A DNA stretch of 48,107 nt from JASGCK01 sp031538565 (lineage in GTDB: Bacteria > Pseudomonadota > Gammaproteobacteria > Burkholderiales > Burkholderiaceae_C). The notes under the pieces are model-generated. The model was not told where the DNA came from. It did no database searches and worked only from the letters and a program-made list of their open reading frames with translations. The stretch spans positions 1-48,107 of the forward strand of contig JAVKLS010000036.1 in the NCBI GenBank assembly GCA_031538565.1. Direction: 5' to 3'. This document shows positions 26,163 to 34,225 of the stretch, in pieces (position 1 is the first letter of the stretch; each line of letters opens with the position of its first letter). The position numbers were made by a program, and so were the translations under genes.

Positions 26163-26472
26163 TAGCGTGATTGGTGTTGTACCAAATCCTAAGGAGGCAG
26201 AGATTGGTTTTGTCGAATACTTGTTGCAGCCGTTCAAAGTTCGTATTCAATCGTTAGGGCAGGGCAGCGCCCAAGCCAATATCAATATGGGCACTTTCGA
26301 GAATGAGCGATTTCCATTTCCGCGCGTCGCAGAGCAAAAACAAATTGTTGCAAAGCTCGATGAGCTAGCAGAACAAACCCAGCACCTCGAATCCCTCTAC
26401 CAACGCAAAATCACCGCGCTGGATGAGTTGAAGAAGTCGCTGCTGCATCAGGCGTTTGGTGGGGCGCTTTGA
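26160..26472 (+). pseudogene. hsdS: HsdS specificity subunit, 3' fragment
   Basis: Only about the last 105 residues of a specificity subunit remain, beginning DSVIGVVPNPKEAEIGF. The second target-recognition-domain end (VEYLLQPFKVRIQ, GSAQANINMGTFENERFPFP) is followed by the C-terminal conserved coiled coil (EQKQIVAKLDELAEQTQHLESLYQRKITALDELKKSLLHQAF). The first domain and the central repeat are missing. The fragment is fused directly to the end of the hsdM remnant in another frame, which points to a deletion between hsdM and hsdS. It has no start codon of its own that would give a recognisable protein. Confidence 0.88.
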
Positions 26473-26524
26473 GCAACTGTCGACATTTTGTCGATGGTTG
26501 CCAGCATCTATAAAATGATTCGTT

Positions 26525-27538
26525 ATGGAACGGATTCAGTCGATTAACCCTCAGCGTATTGAATGGTGTTGTACCGATCACGGTATTACGCCAAGCATGC
26601 TTGCGGCTGAAGTGGGCATCAAGCCTGAGCGCATGGACAAGTTGATGGCGGGTGAGGATGGAATTGTCTTTAACCAACTCGACAGCATCGCCAAGTATTT
26701 TGGACGCGGAGCGTTGTTCTTTTTAGAGCCTACGCCTGTGGATGAGGCGCGGCTTCGTACAACGGCATTTCGGACGTTGGCGAATCAAAAGCCTGAGCTT
26801 TCTGGCAAGTTAAAAACATTGATTGAACGGACTGAGCGACAACGTGAGATTTATTTAAGTTTGCTGGAAGATTTAGATCCATCGCAGCGCCCTACGTTTG
26901 CACCACCTGCATTGCCAACGAACAACGCGCGGGATGCTGCAAAGCTAGCGCGCACGTGGCTTGGGCTTGGTGAGGAAAACAATTTTGATGATTACCGCGC
27001 AGCAGTAGAGGCCAAGGGGATTTTGGTTTTCCGTAGTAATGGCTATACGGGCAAGTGGCAAATAGCCAAAGAGAATCCTATTTTGGGTTTTGCTTTGTAT
27101 GACGAAACTTGCCCCGTCATCGTGGTTAAAAAACAAGCATCTAACACTCAGCAGTCGTTTACTTTGATGCACGAACTGGGACATTTGTTGCTGCACAAGA
27201 TGCTAGAGATGCAGCGCATTATTGAAGCGCCCAATTCGGATTTGTTTGATGTGCTTGCGTATGTGGCGTATGCGCTAGAACCGCTCACGCGCAAAAGTCG
27301 TGCGGACCGTGCGATGGCAGGCGTCAGCGCACATTTCAATGCCAAGCATCAAGTGTTTTTAGACTTTGTGTTGGCGCATTATGTTGAGCTTGGTGTGGAT
27401 GAGTTAGATGTCGAAAACTTGAGTGGTTTGCTGGCTTTGAAATACCAAGGTTCGATGAAGGATGCGCTGGACGACTTGGGTGCTCCGCAAGAGATTAATC
27501 GCTCGTTTAGTGGATTTCAAAAACACCTCTACGCTTGA
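26525..27538 (+). CDS. Chimeric ORF: HTH/ImmA-IrrE metalloprotease fused to HsdR C-terminus
   Basis: 337 residues, uninterrupted. Residues ~1-60 form an XRE-like helix-turn-helix (PSMLAAEVGIKPERMDKLMAG). Residues ~130-222 are an ImmA/IrrE-type zinc peptidase with HELGH at ~216-220. At ~223-230 the peptidase ends abruptly, without its downstream acidic zinc ligand motif. The sequence continues as the C-terminal domain of a type I restriction subunit (SDLFDVLAYVAYALEPLTR, FNAKHQVFLDFVLAHYVELGVDELD, LLALKYQGSMKDALDDLG, GFQKHLYA). Type I loci of this kind often have hsdM-hsdS-immA-hsdR; the chimera therefore probably arose by an in-frame deletion from immA into hsdR. Whether the product is stable or acts as a regulator is unknown. 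Start ATG at 26525 has a weak ribosome-binding site. Confidence 0.82.
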   Translation: MERIQSINPQRIEWCCTDHGITPSMLAAEVGIKPERMDKLMAGEDGIVFNQLDSIAKYFGRGALFFLEPTPVDEARLRTTAFRTLANQKPELSGKLKTLIERTERQREIYLSLLEDLDPSQRPTFAPPALPTNNARDAAKLARTWLGLGEENNFDDYRAAVEAKGILVFRSNGYTGKWQIAKENPILGFALYDETCPVIVVKKQASNTQQSFTLMHELGHLLLHKMLEMQRIIEAPNSDLFDVLAYVAYALEPLTRKSRADRAMAGVSAHFNAKHQVFLDFVLAHYVELGVDELDVENLSGLLALKYQGSMKDALDDLGAPQEINRSFSGFQKHLYA

Positions 27539-27940
27539 TCACCCCGCCTGCTTGGTGAGCACGGCCACCGTACCAATGCCTAGCAGCGTCAGCGCCAGCG
27601 ATAAACCGACGTGCGTGGCGACTTCGCCGCAAGCCCACAGCAGCCGCCCTTGCTGCAGTAGTGCGACCACCTCGGCAGAAAAAGTGGAGAAAGTGGTGAG
27701 CCCGCCTAAAAACCCCGTGATGATGAAGAGGCGCCACTGCGGCGAGAGCTCGGGATGGTTGCCCAAGTATGCGACGGCAAGACCAATCACATAAGCGCCA
27801 ATGGCGTTTGCCGCCAGCGTGCCAGGCGGCAGCGTGGGAAAGAGCGCATTGAGCTGCCAGCCCAGCCACCAGCGCAAAATTGCGCCTAGCGATGCGCCTA
27901 CACTGATAGACAGCAAAGTTAGCCACAGTGGTTGAATCAT
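27539..27940 (-). CDS. crcB: Fluoride ion exporter CrcB/Fluc
   Basis: 133 residues with four membrane helices. Fluc proteins are dual-topology dimeric fluoride channels. The motifs ISVGASLGAILRWWLG, GTLAANAIGAYVIGLAVAYL and GFLGGLTTFSTFSAEVVALL (with the phenylalanine-box and TTFSTF region) are diagnostic. The start ATG at 27940 is used instead of the longer upstream frame, which would overlap the divergent photolyase gene. Its stop directly follows the stop of the convergent chimeric ORF. No fluoride riboswitch fits in the 15-nt gap to the photolyase gene. Confidence 0.95.
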   Translation of the reverse strand: MIQPLWLTLLSISVGASLGAILRWWLGWQLNALFPTLPPGTLAANAIGAYVIGLAVAYLGNHPELSPQWRLFIITGFLGGLTTFSTFSAEVVALLQQGRLLWACGEVATHVGLSLALTLLGIGTVAVLTKQAG

Positions 27941-27955
27941 GCAAGTATCTCCAAG

Positions 27956-29455
27956 ATGAATAACAAAACGAAATCGCCATTGTCCCCACATTTACCAAGC
28001 AACTTGATGTGGTTTCGGCGTGATTTGCGCGTGACGGACAACGCCGCACTGCACGCGGCGCTAAAAAATGCGGCGACGCGGCGCGCGCAGGTGTATTGCG
28101 TTTTTGTATTTGATACTGATATTTTGGCTGCGTTGCCCAGGGCAGATCGGCGCGTTGAGTTCATCCGCGAATCGCTGATTGACTTGGACGCACAGCTAGC
28201 GCAGCACTCAAACGACAGCGCTCGCTTGTTGGTTGTGCATGGCAAAGCGGAGGATGAAATTCCAAGGCTTGCGCTGGAGCTAGGCGCGACAGCGGTGTAC
28301 GCCAATCACGACGACGAGCCACACGCCATAAGGCGCGACGCCTTTGTTAGCGAGGCACTGCGAGCGGTTGACGCACAGCTGCACACGCTCAAAGACCATG
28401 TGATTTTTGAGCGCCAAGAGGTGCTGACGCAAACAGGCAAGCCGTACACGGTGTTTACGCCCTACAAAAACTCATGGCTTAAAAAGCTGAACAGTTTTTA
28501 TTTGAAACCGTATCCGACGGAAAAATACGCCTCTCATTTTGCTGCGCCCTCACCCGCTCTTTGCGGGGTCTATGGTTTGCCAAGCCTTGAAGCGATTGGT
28601 TTTCAAAAAACGGATCTTGCACAATTGGGCGTGCAAACGGGCAGCGCAGGGGCGCAAAAACTAGTGACAAATTTTGTGCCGCGCATGCATCACTACCGCG
28701 AAGCGCGAGACTTTCCTGCCGTCAAAGGCCCCAGTTATTTGAGTGTGCATCTTCGCTTTGGTACGGTATCTATTCGGCATCTGGTTGGCCTTGCTTTGGC
28801 GCAGCGCAGCCAAGCAAACGCCCAGAGTACGGGTGCGAGTTCGGGTGCTGATGCGTGGCTCTCGGAGCTTATTTGGCGCGATTTTTATCACCAAATTATG
28901 GCGAATTTTCCGCACGCAATGGAGCGCAGCTTCAGGCCAGAGTACGACCGCATCAAGTGGGACGAGGGCGATGAGGCGCAGGCGCTTTTTGCGGCGTGGT
29001 CCGGGGCTTGCACGGGCTATCCACTGGTTGATGCGGCGATGCGACAACTCAATCAAACAGGCTATATGCACAATCGTTTGCGGATGGTGGTTGCCAGTTT
29101 TTTATGCAAAGACCTAGGGCTAGATTGGCGCTGGGGCGAGCGCTATTTTGCGCACACGCTGATTGATTTTGATTTGGCAGCCAACAACGGCGGCTGGCAG
29201 TGGGCCGCCTCGAGTGGTTGCGACGCGCAGCCGTATTTCCGCATCTTTAATCCGACAACTCAAAGTGAGCGCTTTGACCCCAAGGGCAAGTTCATTCGGC
29301 GCTATTTGCCCGAGCTGACAAGCTTGGGCGACAAAGAGATTCACCAGCCGCATGGGTTGGTCGCCGCAAAAAATTACCCCGCGCCCGTGGTCGATCACGC
29401 CCAAGCCAGGGCTAAAACTTTAGAGAGATACGCCGTTGTTAAAAATTCCGTATAG
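27956..29455 (+). CDS. phrB: Deoxyribodipyrimidine photolyase (class I CPD)
   Basis: 499 residues. The enzyme splits cyclobutane pyrimidine dimers with light. The N-terminal antenna domain starts LMWFRRDLRVTDNAALHAAL. The C-terminal FAD-binding helical domain carries GYPLVDAAMRQLNQTGYMHNR, RMVVASFLCKDLGLDWRWGE and DFDLAANNGGWQWAASSGCDAQPYFRIFNP, the photolyase signature including the WxxG and N(N)GGWQW residues. Start: ATG at 27956; the internal ATG at 28007 (MWFRRDLR) is a realistic alternative because the first 17 residues are not conserved and no strong ribosome-binding site is visible. The 3' end overlaps the next gene by 20 nt. Confidence 0.95.
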   Translation: MNNKTKSPLSPHLPSNLMWFRRDLRVTDNAALHAALKNAATRRAQVYCVFVFDTDILAALPRADRRVEFIRESLIDLDAQLAQHSNDSARLLVVHGKAEDEIPRLALELGATAVYANHDDEPHAIRRDAFVSEALRAVDAQLHTLKDHVIFERQEVLTQTGKPYTVFTPYKNSWLKKLNSFYLKPYPTEKYASHFAAPSPALCGVYGLPSLEAIGFQKTDLAQLGVQTGSAGAQKLVTNFVPRMHHYREARDFPAVKGPSYLSVHLRFGTVSIRHLVGLALAQRSQANAQSTGASSGADAWLSELIWRDFYHQIMANFPHAMERSFRPEYDRIKWDEGDEAQALFAAWSGACTGYPLVDAAMRQLNQTGYMHNRLRMVVASFLCKDLGLDWRWGERYFAHTLIDFDLAANNGGWQWAASSGCDAQPYFRIFNPTTQSERFDPKGKFIRRYLPELTSLGDKEIHQPHGLVAAKNYPAPVVDHAQARAKTLERYAVVKNSV

Positions 29456-30059
29456 CGACGCGCATCTAGTGGTTGCACTCAAGCCTGCGGGACTGTTGGC
29501 TGTGCCTGGGCGGGGCGCGGATAAGCAAGACTGCTTAAGTGCGCGCTTGGCGACAACGTTTGGCGAGGTGCATATTGCGCATCGCTTAGACCAAGCCACA
29601 TCGGGGTTGATGATGTTTGCCAGAACCCTGCCCGCACTGCGTCAGCTGCATCGTCAGTTTCGCGATGGCGAAATTGGCAAAACCTACGAAGCCTTGGTGC
29701 ACGGCAAGCCCGCGCAAGCGGCGTGGACGATTGATTTGCCGTTGGCGGCGGACTGGCCTAATCGCCCCAAGCAAAAAGTGGACTGGCAGTGCGGCAAGGC
29801 TTCGATGACGCAGGTTGAGGTTTTGGATTTTGATGCGGCAAGCAATGTCAGCCGCGTGCGCCTTATTCCAGTGACGGGTCGCACACATCAACTGCGCGTG
29901 CACTTGCAAGCAGCAGGTCACGCGGTGGTGGGTGATGCGCTGTATGGGCGGGCTCAGGACGCGGGCGCGGCGCGGCTAATGCTGCACGCCGCAAGACTTG
30001 TATTTGCGCATCCCGTCACAGGTGAACCTCTGCGCTTTGATGTTGCGCCTGCGTTTTAA
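29436..30059 (+). CDS. RluA-family pseudouridine synthase
   Basis: 207 residues. It contains the catalytic motif HRLDQATSGL with Asp52, and downstream RPKQKVDWQCGKASMTQ and VTGRTHQLRVHLQAAGHAVVGDALYG, the standard RluA-fold motifs. There is no S4 domain, as in RluA, which modifies 23S rRNA U746 and tRNA U32; RluA itself is the best guess but other small family members are possible. The start is a TTG at 29436 inside the end of the photolyase gene, with the frame beginning LKIPYSDAHLVVALKPAGLL, so coupling is likely. It converges on uppP with a 24-nt gap. Confidence 0.92.
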   Translation: MLKIPYSDAHLVVALKPAGLLAVPGRGADKQDCLSARLATTFGEVHIAHRLDQATSGLMMFARTLPALRQLHRQFRDGEIGKTYEALVHGKPAQAAWTIDLPLAADWPNRPKQKVDWQCGKASMTQVEVLDFDAASNVSRVRLIPVTGRTHQLRVHLQAAGHAVVGDALYGRAQDAGAARLMLHAARLVFAHPVTGEPLRFDVAPAF

Positions 30060-30083
30060 ACGGCGGGTTTTAATCACTAGTTT

Positions 30084-30914
30084 TTAGGCACGCCACTCAA
30101 CCACCCCGAAGTACGCGGTAGCAAGAATGACCAAACCAAATGCAATGCGATACCAGGCAAAAACCACGAAGCTGTGCGTGGCAATGTATTTAAGCAACCA
30201 GCGCACACACAGCCACGCACTGGCAAACGCGAACAGTAGGCCAGTGGCAAACATGGGTGCATCGGCGAGCGATAGCATGGCGCGATCTTTGTAGAGGCTG
30301 TACGCGCCTGCGCCTATTAAAGTAGGGATGGCAAGGTAAAAAGAAAAATCGGTTGCGTCTTTGCGGGGAACGCCCAGCACCATTGCGCCAATGATGGTTG
30401 CGCCGCTGCGGCTTGTGCCAGGGATCATGGCGAGGCATTGCAAGAGTCCAATTTTTAGCGCCAGCAGCGGGGTCATGGTATCGACGGAGTCGTTGGAGGC
30501 TGGGGGCTGCTTCGAACTATTTTTTTCGACCCATAAAATAATGAAGCCGCCCACAATAAACGTGGATGCCACAACCAAGGGTGTAAACAAATGCGCCTTG
30601 ATGAAGCTGCCAAACAGCAGTCCAAACACGACGGCGGGCAAGAAGGCAATAGCGACGTGGAGGGCAAGGCTGCGGCTGGCACGGCTGGTGGGCAAGGTGG
30701 TGGTGACTTCGCGGATTTTGTGCCAATACACCGCGATGACGGCAAGGATGGCGCCTGTTTGGATGGCGATGTCAAAAACCTTGGCTTTGTGGTCGTCAAA
30801 GCCCAGCAGCGAGCCCGCCAAAATCAAGTGCCCCGTGCTGGAGATGGGCAGGAACTCGGTAAGCCCCTCCACAACTCCCATGACGGCGGCTTTGAGTAAA
30901 AGAATGATGTCCAT
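30084..30914 (-). CDS. uppP: Undecaprenyl-diphosphatase UppP (BacA)
   Basis: 276 residues, integral membrane. It dephosphorylates undecaprenyl pyrophosphate to recycle the lipid carrier for peptidoglycan and O-antigen synthesis, and gives bacitracin resistance when abundant. Both signature motifs are seen: EGLTEFLPISSTGHLIL near the N-terminus and PGTSRSGATIIGAMVLG in the middle, each with the catalytic acidic or arginine residues. It lies 29 nt downstream of tyrS on the same strand, so the two may be co-transcribed. Confidence 0.97.
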   Translation of the reverse strand: MDIILLLKAAVMGVVEGLTEFLPISSTGHLILAGSLLGFDDHKAKVFDIAIQTGAILAVIAVYWHKIREVTTTLPTSRASRSLALHVAIAFLPAVVFGLLFGSFIKAHLFTPLVVASTFIVGGFIILWVEKNSSKQPPASNDSVDTMTPLLALKIGLLQCLAMIPGTSRSGATIIGAMVLGVPRKDATDFSFYLAIPTLIGAGAYSLYKDRAMLSLADAPMFATGLLFAFASAWLCVRWLLKYIATHSFVVFAWYRIAFGLVILATAYFGVVEWRA

Positions 30915-30943
30915 AGCAGATGCGGTGAGTTAGTTGTTATGTG

Positions 30944-32215
30944 TTAGTTGTTAGATAAGGTGACGCGCACAAACTTGCGCTTGCCTACTTGTACCACGTA
31001 AGTGCCAGCGCCTAGCTTGAGGCCTTTGTCTGTAACGGTGTTTGAATCCACGCGCACGCCGCCGCCGTCGATGAGTCGGTTGGCTTCGCCATTGGATGCC
31101 GCCAGCATCAAGGTTTTTAGCAGCGCAGCAATGCCAATGGGTGCATTGCTCTCTAGTGGATGCGCGACTTCGTCAATGTGGTCAGGAATGCCCCCCGCAG
31201 CGCGGCGGTTAAAGTCTTGTTCGGCGGCGCAGGCGGCGTCCAGCGAGTGAAAGCGCGTGGTAATTTCTTTTGCCAGCAAGACCTTGGCGTCGCGCGGATT
31301 GCGCCCGCCACTCACCTCGGTTTTAAGCGCGGCAATGGCCGCTTCGCTTTGGAATGACAAGAGCGTGTACCACCGCCACATCAACACGTCGCTAATGGAC
31401 ATGACTTTGGCAAACATGGTGTTGGCCTCTTCGGTAATGCCAATGTAGTTATTTTTGCTTTTGGACATTTTGTCTGTGCCGTCGAGCCCCTCCAAAAGCG
31501 GCATGGTCAAAATACACTGCGGCTCTTGTCCGTATTCGGTTTGCAAGTGGCGACCTACGAGTAGATTAAATTTTTGATCGGTTCCGCCTAGCTCCAAATC
31601 GGATTTCAGCGCAACGCTGTCGTAGCCTTGCATGAGTGGATACAAAAATTCGTGCACGCTAATGGACTGTCCTGCTTTGTAGCGCTTGTCAAAATCGTCG
31701 CGCTCCATCATTCGCGCTACGGTGTATTTGGCGGCTAGTTGAATCATGCCGCGAGCACCCAGCGGGTCGCTCCACTCGCTGTTGTAGCGCACCTCGGTTT
31801 TGCTTTTGTCCAGCACCAGCGTTGCTTGTTTGAAGTAGGTTTGGGCATTTGTCTCAATTTGCTCGCGGGTCAGTGGCGGGCGCGTCTGGTTGCGTCCCGA
31901 GGGGTCGCCAATGGTGCTGGTGAAGTCGCCAATTAAAAAGATGACCGTATGTCCAAGGTCTTGCAGCTGACGCAGTTTGTTCAGCACCACGGTGTGACCC
32001 AAATGCAGATCAGGCGCGGTAGGGTCTAGCCCGAGTTTGATGCGCAGCGGCGCGCCCGTTTTTTCGGAGCGGATTAGTTTTTGAATCCATTCGCTTTGCG
32101 GTAGCAGTTCATGCGTTCCGCGCAAAGTGACGGCAAGCGCGGCTTGTACCGCTTGCGACAGCGGGGTGGGCGCCTCGGTGAGGGATGAGGACGGTGGGGT
32201 GGTGACTGAGTTCAT
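30944..32215 (-). CDS. tyrS: Tyrosyl-tRNA synthetase
   Basis: 423 residues from the ATG at 32215 (MNSVTTPPSSS). An open frame extends 46 codons further upstream, but it runs through the divergent anmK start and lacks conserved residues. Class I catalytic motifs HLGH (in LHLGHTVVLNKLRQL) and KMSKSKNNYIG are present. The C-terminal S4 RNA-binding domain is visible (EANRLIDGGGVRVDSNTV, ending GKRKFVRVTL). The start lies only 12 nt from the anmK start, so the promoters must overlap or sit inside the neighbouring gene. Confidence 0.97.
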   Translation of the reverse strand: MNSVTTPPSSSLTEAPTPLSQAVQAALAVTLRGTHELLPQSEWIQKLIRSEKTGAPLRIKLGLDPTAPDLHLGHTVVLNKLRQLQDLGHTVIFLIGDFTSTIGDPSGRNQTRPPLTREQIETNAQTYFKQATLVLDKSKTEVRYNSEWSDPLGARGMIQLAAKYTVARMMERDDFDKRYKAGQSISVHEFLYPLMQGYDSVALKSDLELGGTDQKFNLLVGRHLQTEYGQEPQCILTMPLLEGLDGTDKMSKSKNNYIGITEEANTMFAKVMSISDVLMWRWYTLLSFQSEAAIAALKTEVSGGRNPRDAKVLLAKEITTRFHSLDAACAAEQDFNRRAAGGIPDHIDEVAHPLESNAPIGIAALLKTLMLAASNGEANRLIDGGGVRVDSNTVTDKGLKLGAGTYVVQVGKRKFVRVTLSNN

Positions 32216-32227
32216 ACAATCGATTTT

Positions 32228-33388
32228 ATGAGTACAGCTTCTGCCACTAAGCCTGCGCACTACATCGGTTTGATGTCGGGCACATCTATGGACGCAGCCG
32301 ATGGCGTGGTGGTGGACTTGTCTGGCGGCGCGTGCAAGGTGCTCGCACACCACAGCGTGCCGTTTTCAGATGCGCTTAAAGCGCAAATGCTGGCGCTTAA
32401 TGCCGCTGGGGCAAACGAGCTGCACCGCGCCAGTCTGGCGGCGAATCAATTGGTCGAGCTTTATGCGCAGGTGGTGGCGGGATTGCTCTACACCACCGAG
32501 CTGGAGAGTGACGACATCGTTGCCATTGGCGCGCATGGACAAACCGTGCGGCATTGCCCAAGTGGGAGCGCGGCTGATGGTGGCGGCTACACCATCCAAC
32601 TAAATAACCCCGCCTTGCTTGCCCAGCGCGTGGGTATTGATGTGGTGGCAGACTTTAGGCGTCGCGACCTAGCCGCAGGCGGACAAGGCGCTCCGTTGGT
32701 TCCTGTTTTTCATCAAGCCGTGTTTGGACGTGCGGGGCAAAACGTGGCCGTGCTCAATATCGGCGGCATTGCCAATGTGAGTTTGCTGCACGCTGATGGC
32801 GTGGTTCAAGGCTTTGACACGGGACCTGGCAACGTGTTGATGGATGCGTGGGTATTTGAGAACACGGGGCAAGCTTTTGACGTGCGCGGCGCGTGGGCGG
32901 CAACGGGTGCGGTGTCGCCGCAACTACTCGCGCTATTGATGCAAGAGTCGTATTTTGCAAAACCGACTCCTAAAAGCACGGGGCGCGATTTGTTTCACTT
33001 GGCTTGGTTGCGGGCGCATCTAGCCCTGCGATTAGCTGGGGGCGAGTCTTGTGCAACGCTGGATCCTGCGGATGTGCAAGCAACGCTTGCCGAGCTGACG
33101 GCGCAGTCGATTGCGTGTGCGATGGCAAATCATGCGGCGCACTTTGACTCACTTTTTGTGTGCGGGGGTGGCGCATTAAACGAAGAGTTGATGCGCCGTC
33201 TGCAAGGCGCTATGCCGCGCATGGCGATTGCCACAACCGAGTCGCTTGGCATTCCTGTGATGCAGGTGGAGGCGGCGGCGTTTGCCTGGCTTGCCAGCAG
33301 GTGCGTGAGGCGCGAGCCGCTCGACTTACAAAAAATAACGGGAGCCGCAAAGGGCTCCCGAGTGCTTGGGGCGGTTTATCCTGCTTAG
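32228..33388 (+). CDS. anmK: Anhydro-N-acetylmuramic acid kinase
   Basis: 386 residues. AnmK phosphorylates and opens anhydro-MurNAc released by cell-wall turnover, giving MurNAc-6-phosphate. The N-terminal phosphate motif GLMSGTSMDAADGV, the central AVLNIGGIANVSLL, FDTGPGNVLMDAWV and the late FVCGGGALNEELMRRL are typical. The C-terminal segment ITGAAKGSRVLGAVYP is read from DNA that on the other strand forms the transcription terminator of erpA, so the last residues are dual-use sequence. The gene is divergent from tyrS and convergent with erpA, overlapping it by 4 nt. Confidence 0.97.
   Translation: MSTASATKPAHYIGLMSGTSMDAADGVVVDLSGGACKVLAHHSVPFSDALKAQMLALNAAGANELHRASLAANQLVELYAQVVAGLLYTTELESDDIVAIGAHGQTVRHCPSGSAADGGGYTIQLNNPALLAQRVGIDVVADFRRRDLAAGGQGAPLVPVFHQAVFGRAGQNVAVLNIGGIANVSLLHADGVVQGFDTGPGNVLMDAWVFENTGQAFDVRGAWAATGAVSPQLLALLMQESYFAKPTPKSTGRDLFHLAWLRAHLALRLAGGESCATLDPADVQATLAELTAQSIACAMANHAAHFDSLFVCGGGALNEELMRRLQGAMPRMAIATTESLGIPVMQVEAAAFAWLASRCVRREPLDLQKITGAAKGSRVLGAVYPA
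33328..33360 (-). terminator. erpA rho-independent terminator embedded in anmK
   Basis: On the minus strand the stem CGGGAGCC / GGCTCCCG with a 5-nt loop is followed by GTTATTTTTT. It starts about 25 nt after the erpA stop codon and lies wholly inside the anmK coding sequence. Confidence 0.85.
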
Positions 33389-33765
33389 GTTGAAAAGCTC
33401 GAGCCGCAGCCGCACGTGGATGAGGCGCCCGGGTTTTTAATTACGAACTGCGCGCCTTGCAAATCCTCTTTATAGTCAATCTCTGCACCCATCAGGTACT
33501 GGTAGCTCATGGCATCTACCAGTAACGAGACACCATTTTTTGTCATAGTAGTGTCGTCGTCGTTGGCAACTTCGTCAAAAGTAAACCCGTATTGAAAGCC
33601 CGAGCAGCCACCGCCTTGCACAAAGACGCGCAGTTTTAAATCGGGATTGCCTTCCTCGGCAATTAAGTCCGCTACTTTGCTTGCCGCGCTGTCCGTAAAC
33701 ACAATTGCTTCGGGCATGGGTTCGTCAATGAGTTCGGCGGATTCGTTGGAAATGGCGGTTGTCAT
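33385..33765 (-). CDS. erpA: Iron-sulfur cluster insertion protein ErpA (A-type carrier)
   Basis: 126 residues. The A-type carrier delivers Fe-S clusters to apoproteins. The three conserved cysteines are present: one in GGCSGFQYGF and two in the C-terminal CGCGSSF. The N-terminal Glu-rich extension (ESAELIDEPMPEAI) fits betaproteobacterial ErpA better than IscA. The start has a plausible AAGGATC ribosome-binding site. It is followed by a terminator located inside the convergent anmK gene. It lies downstream of bactofilin on the same strand. Confidence 0.95.
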   Translation of the reverse strand: MTTAISNESAELIDEPMPEAIVFTDSAASKVADLIAEEGNPDLKLRVFVQGGGCSGFQYGFTFDEVANDDDTTMTKNGVSLLVDAMSYQYLMGAEIDYKEDLQGAQFVIKNPGASSTCGCGSSFST

Positions 33766-33806
33766 AGTTTGATCCTTTTTAAAAACGATGCTGTACGCGA
33801 TGCAGG

Positions 33807-34208
33807 CTAATCAGGGCTGTGCGCTGGCAAGGTGAGTATGGGCGGCTCCTCGGTAAGCTGCCCCACAGGCTTGAGTTGACCAGAAATAACCGCGCCTTGA
33901 TGCATCTCTAGTGCGCGGTACGAAATGTCGCCTTGGATTTTGGCTTTGGGCTGCAACTCCAAAAGCTGCGTCGCCTCAATCGCGCCGTGCACAGCGCCAT
34001 TGATGATGACGTGATCGGCACGAATGTTGCCAACAATGGTTGCCGTTTGGCTAATGACCAGCAAGCTTGGCGCGTCTTTGATTGCAACGACATCGCCCCG
34101 AATCTGCCCATCAATGCGCAGACCATCTGTAAAAGCGATATCGCCCGCAATGACCGTGCCGCCAGCGATCAAGCTGGTGATGGGAGCCTGTTTTGATTGA
34201 CCAAACAT
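33807..34208 (-). CDS. Bactofilin (polymer-forming cytoskeletal protein)
   Basis: 133 residues. The core is a right-handed beta-helix with repeating GxIxGD-type rungs (TVIAGDIAFTDGLRIDGQIRGDVV, GNIRADHVIINGAVHGAIEATQ, AKIQGDISYRALEMHQGAVISGQL), diagnostic of bactofilins (formerly DUF583). Short non-helical tails lie at each end. These proteins polymerise without nucleotide and scaffold cell-shape or wall enzymes. It lies 17 nt after the DUF6776-like gene. Confidence 0.93.
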   Translation of the reverse strand: MFGQSKQAPITSLIAGGTVIAGDIAFTDGLRIDGQIRGDVVAIKDAPSLLVISQTATIVGNIRADHVIINGAVHGAIEATQLLELQPKAKIQGDISYRALEMHQGAVISGQLKPVGQLTEEPPILTLPAHSPD

Positions 34209-34225
34209 AAAAGGACTGGGAGTTG

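Noticed and set aside
32216..32353. N-terminal extension of TyrRS
   Set aside because: It runs through the divergent anmK start and has a Cys/His-rich sequence with no synthetase character.
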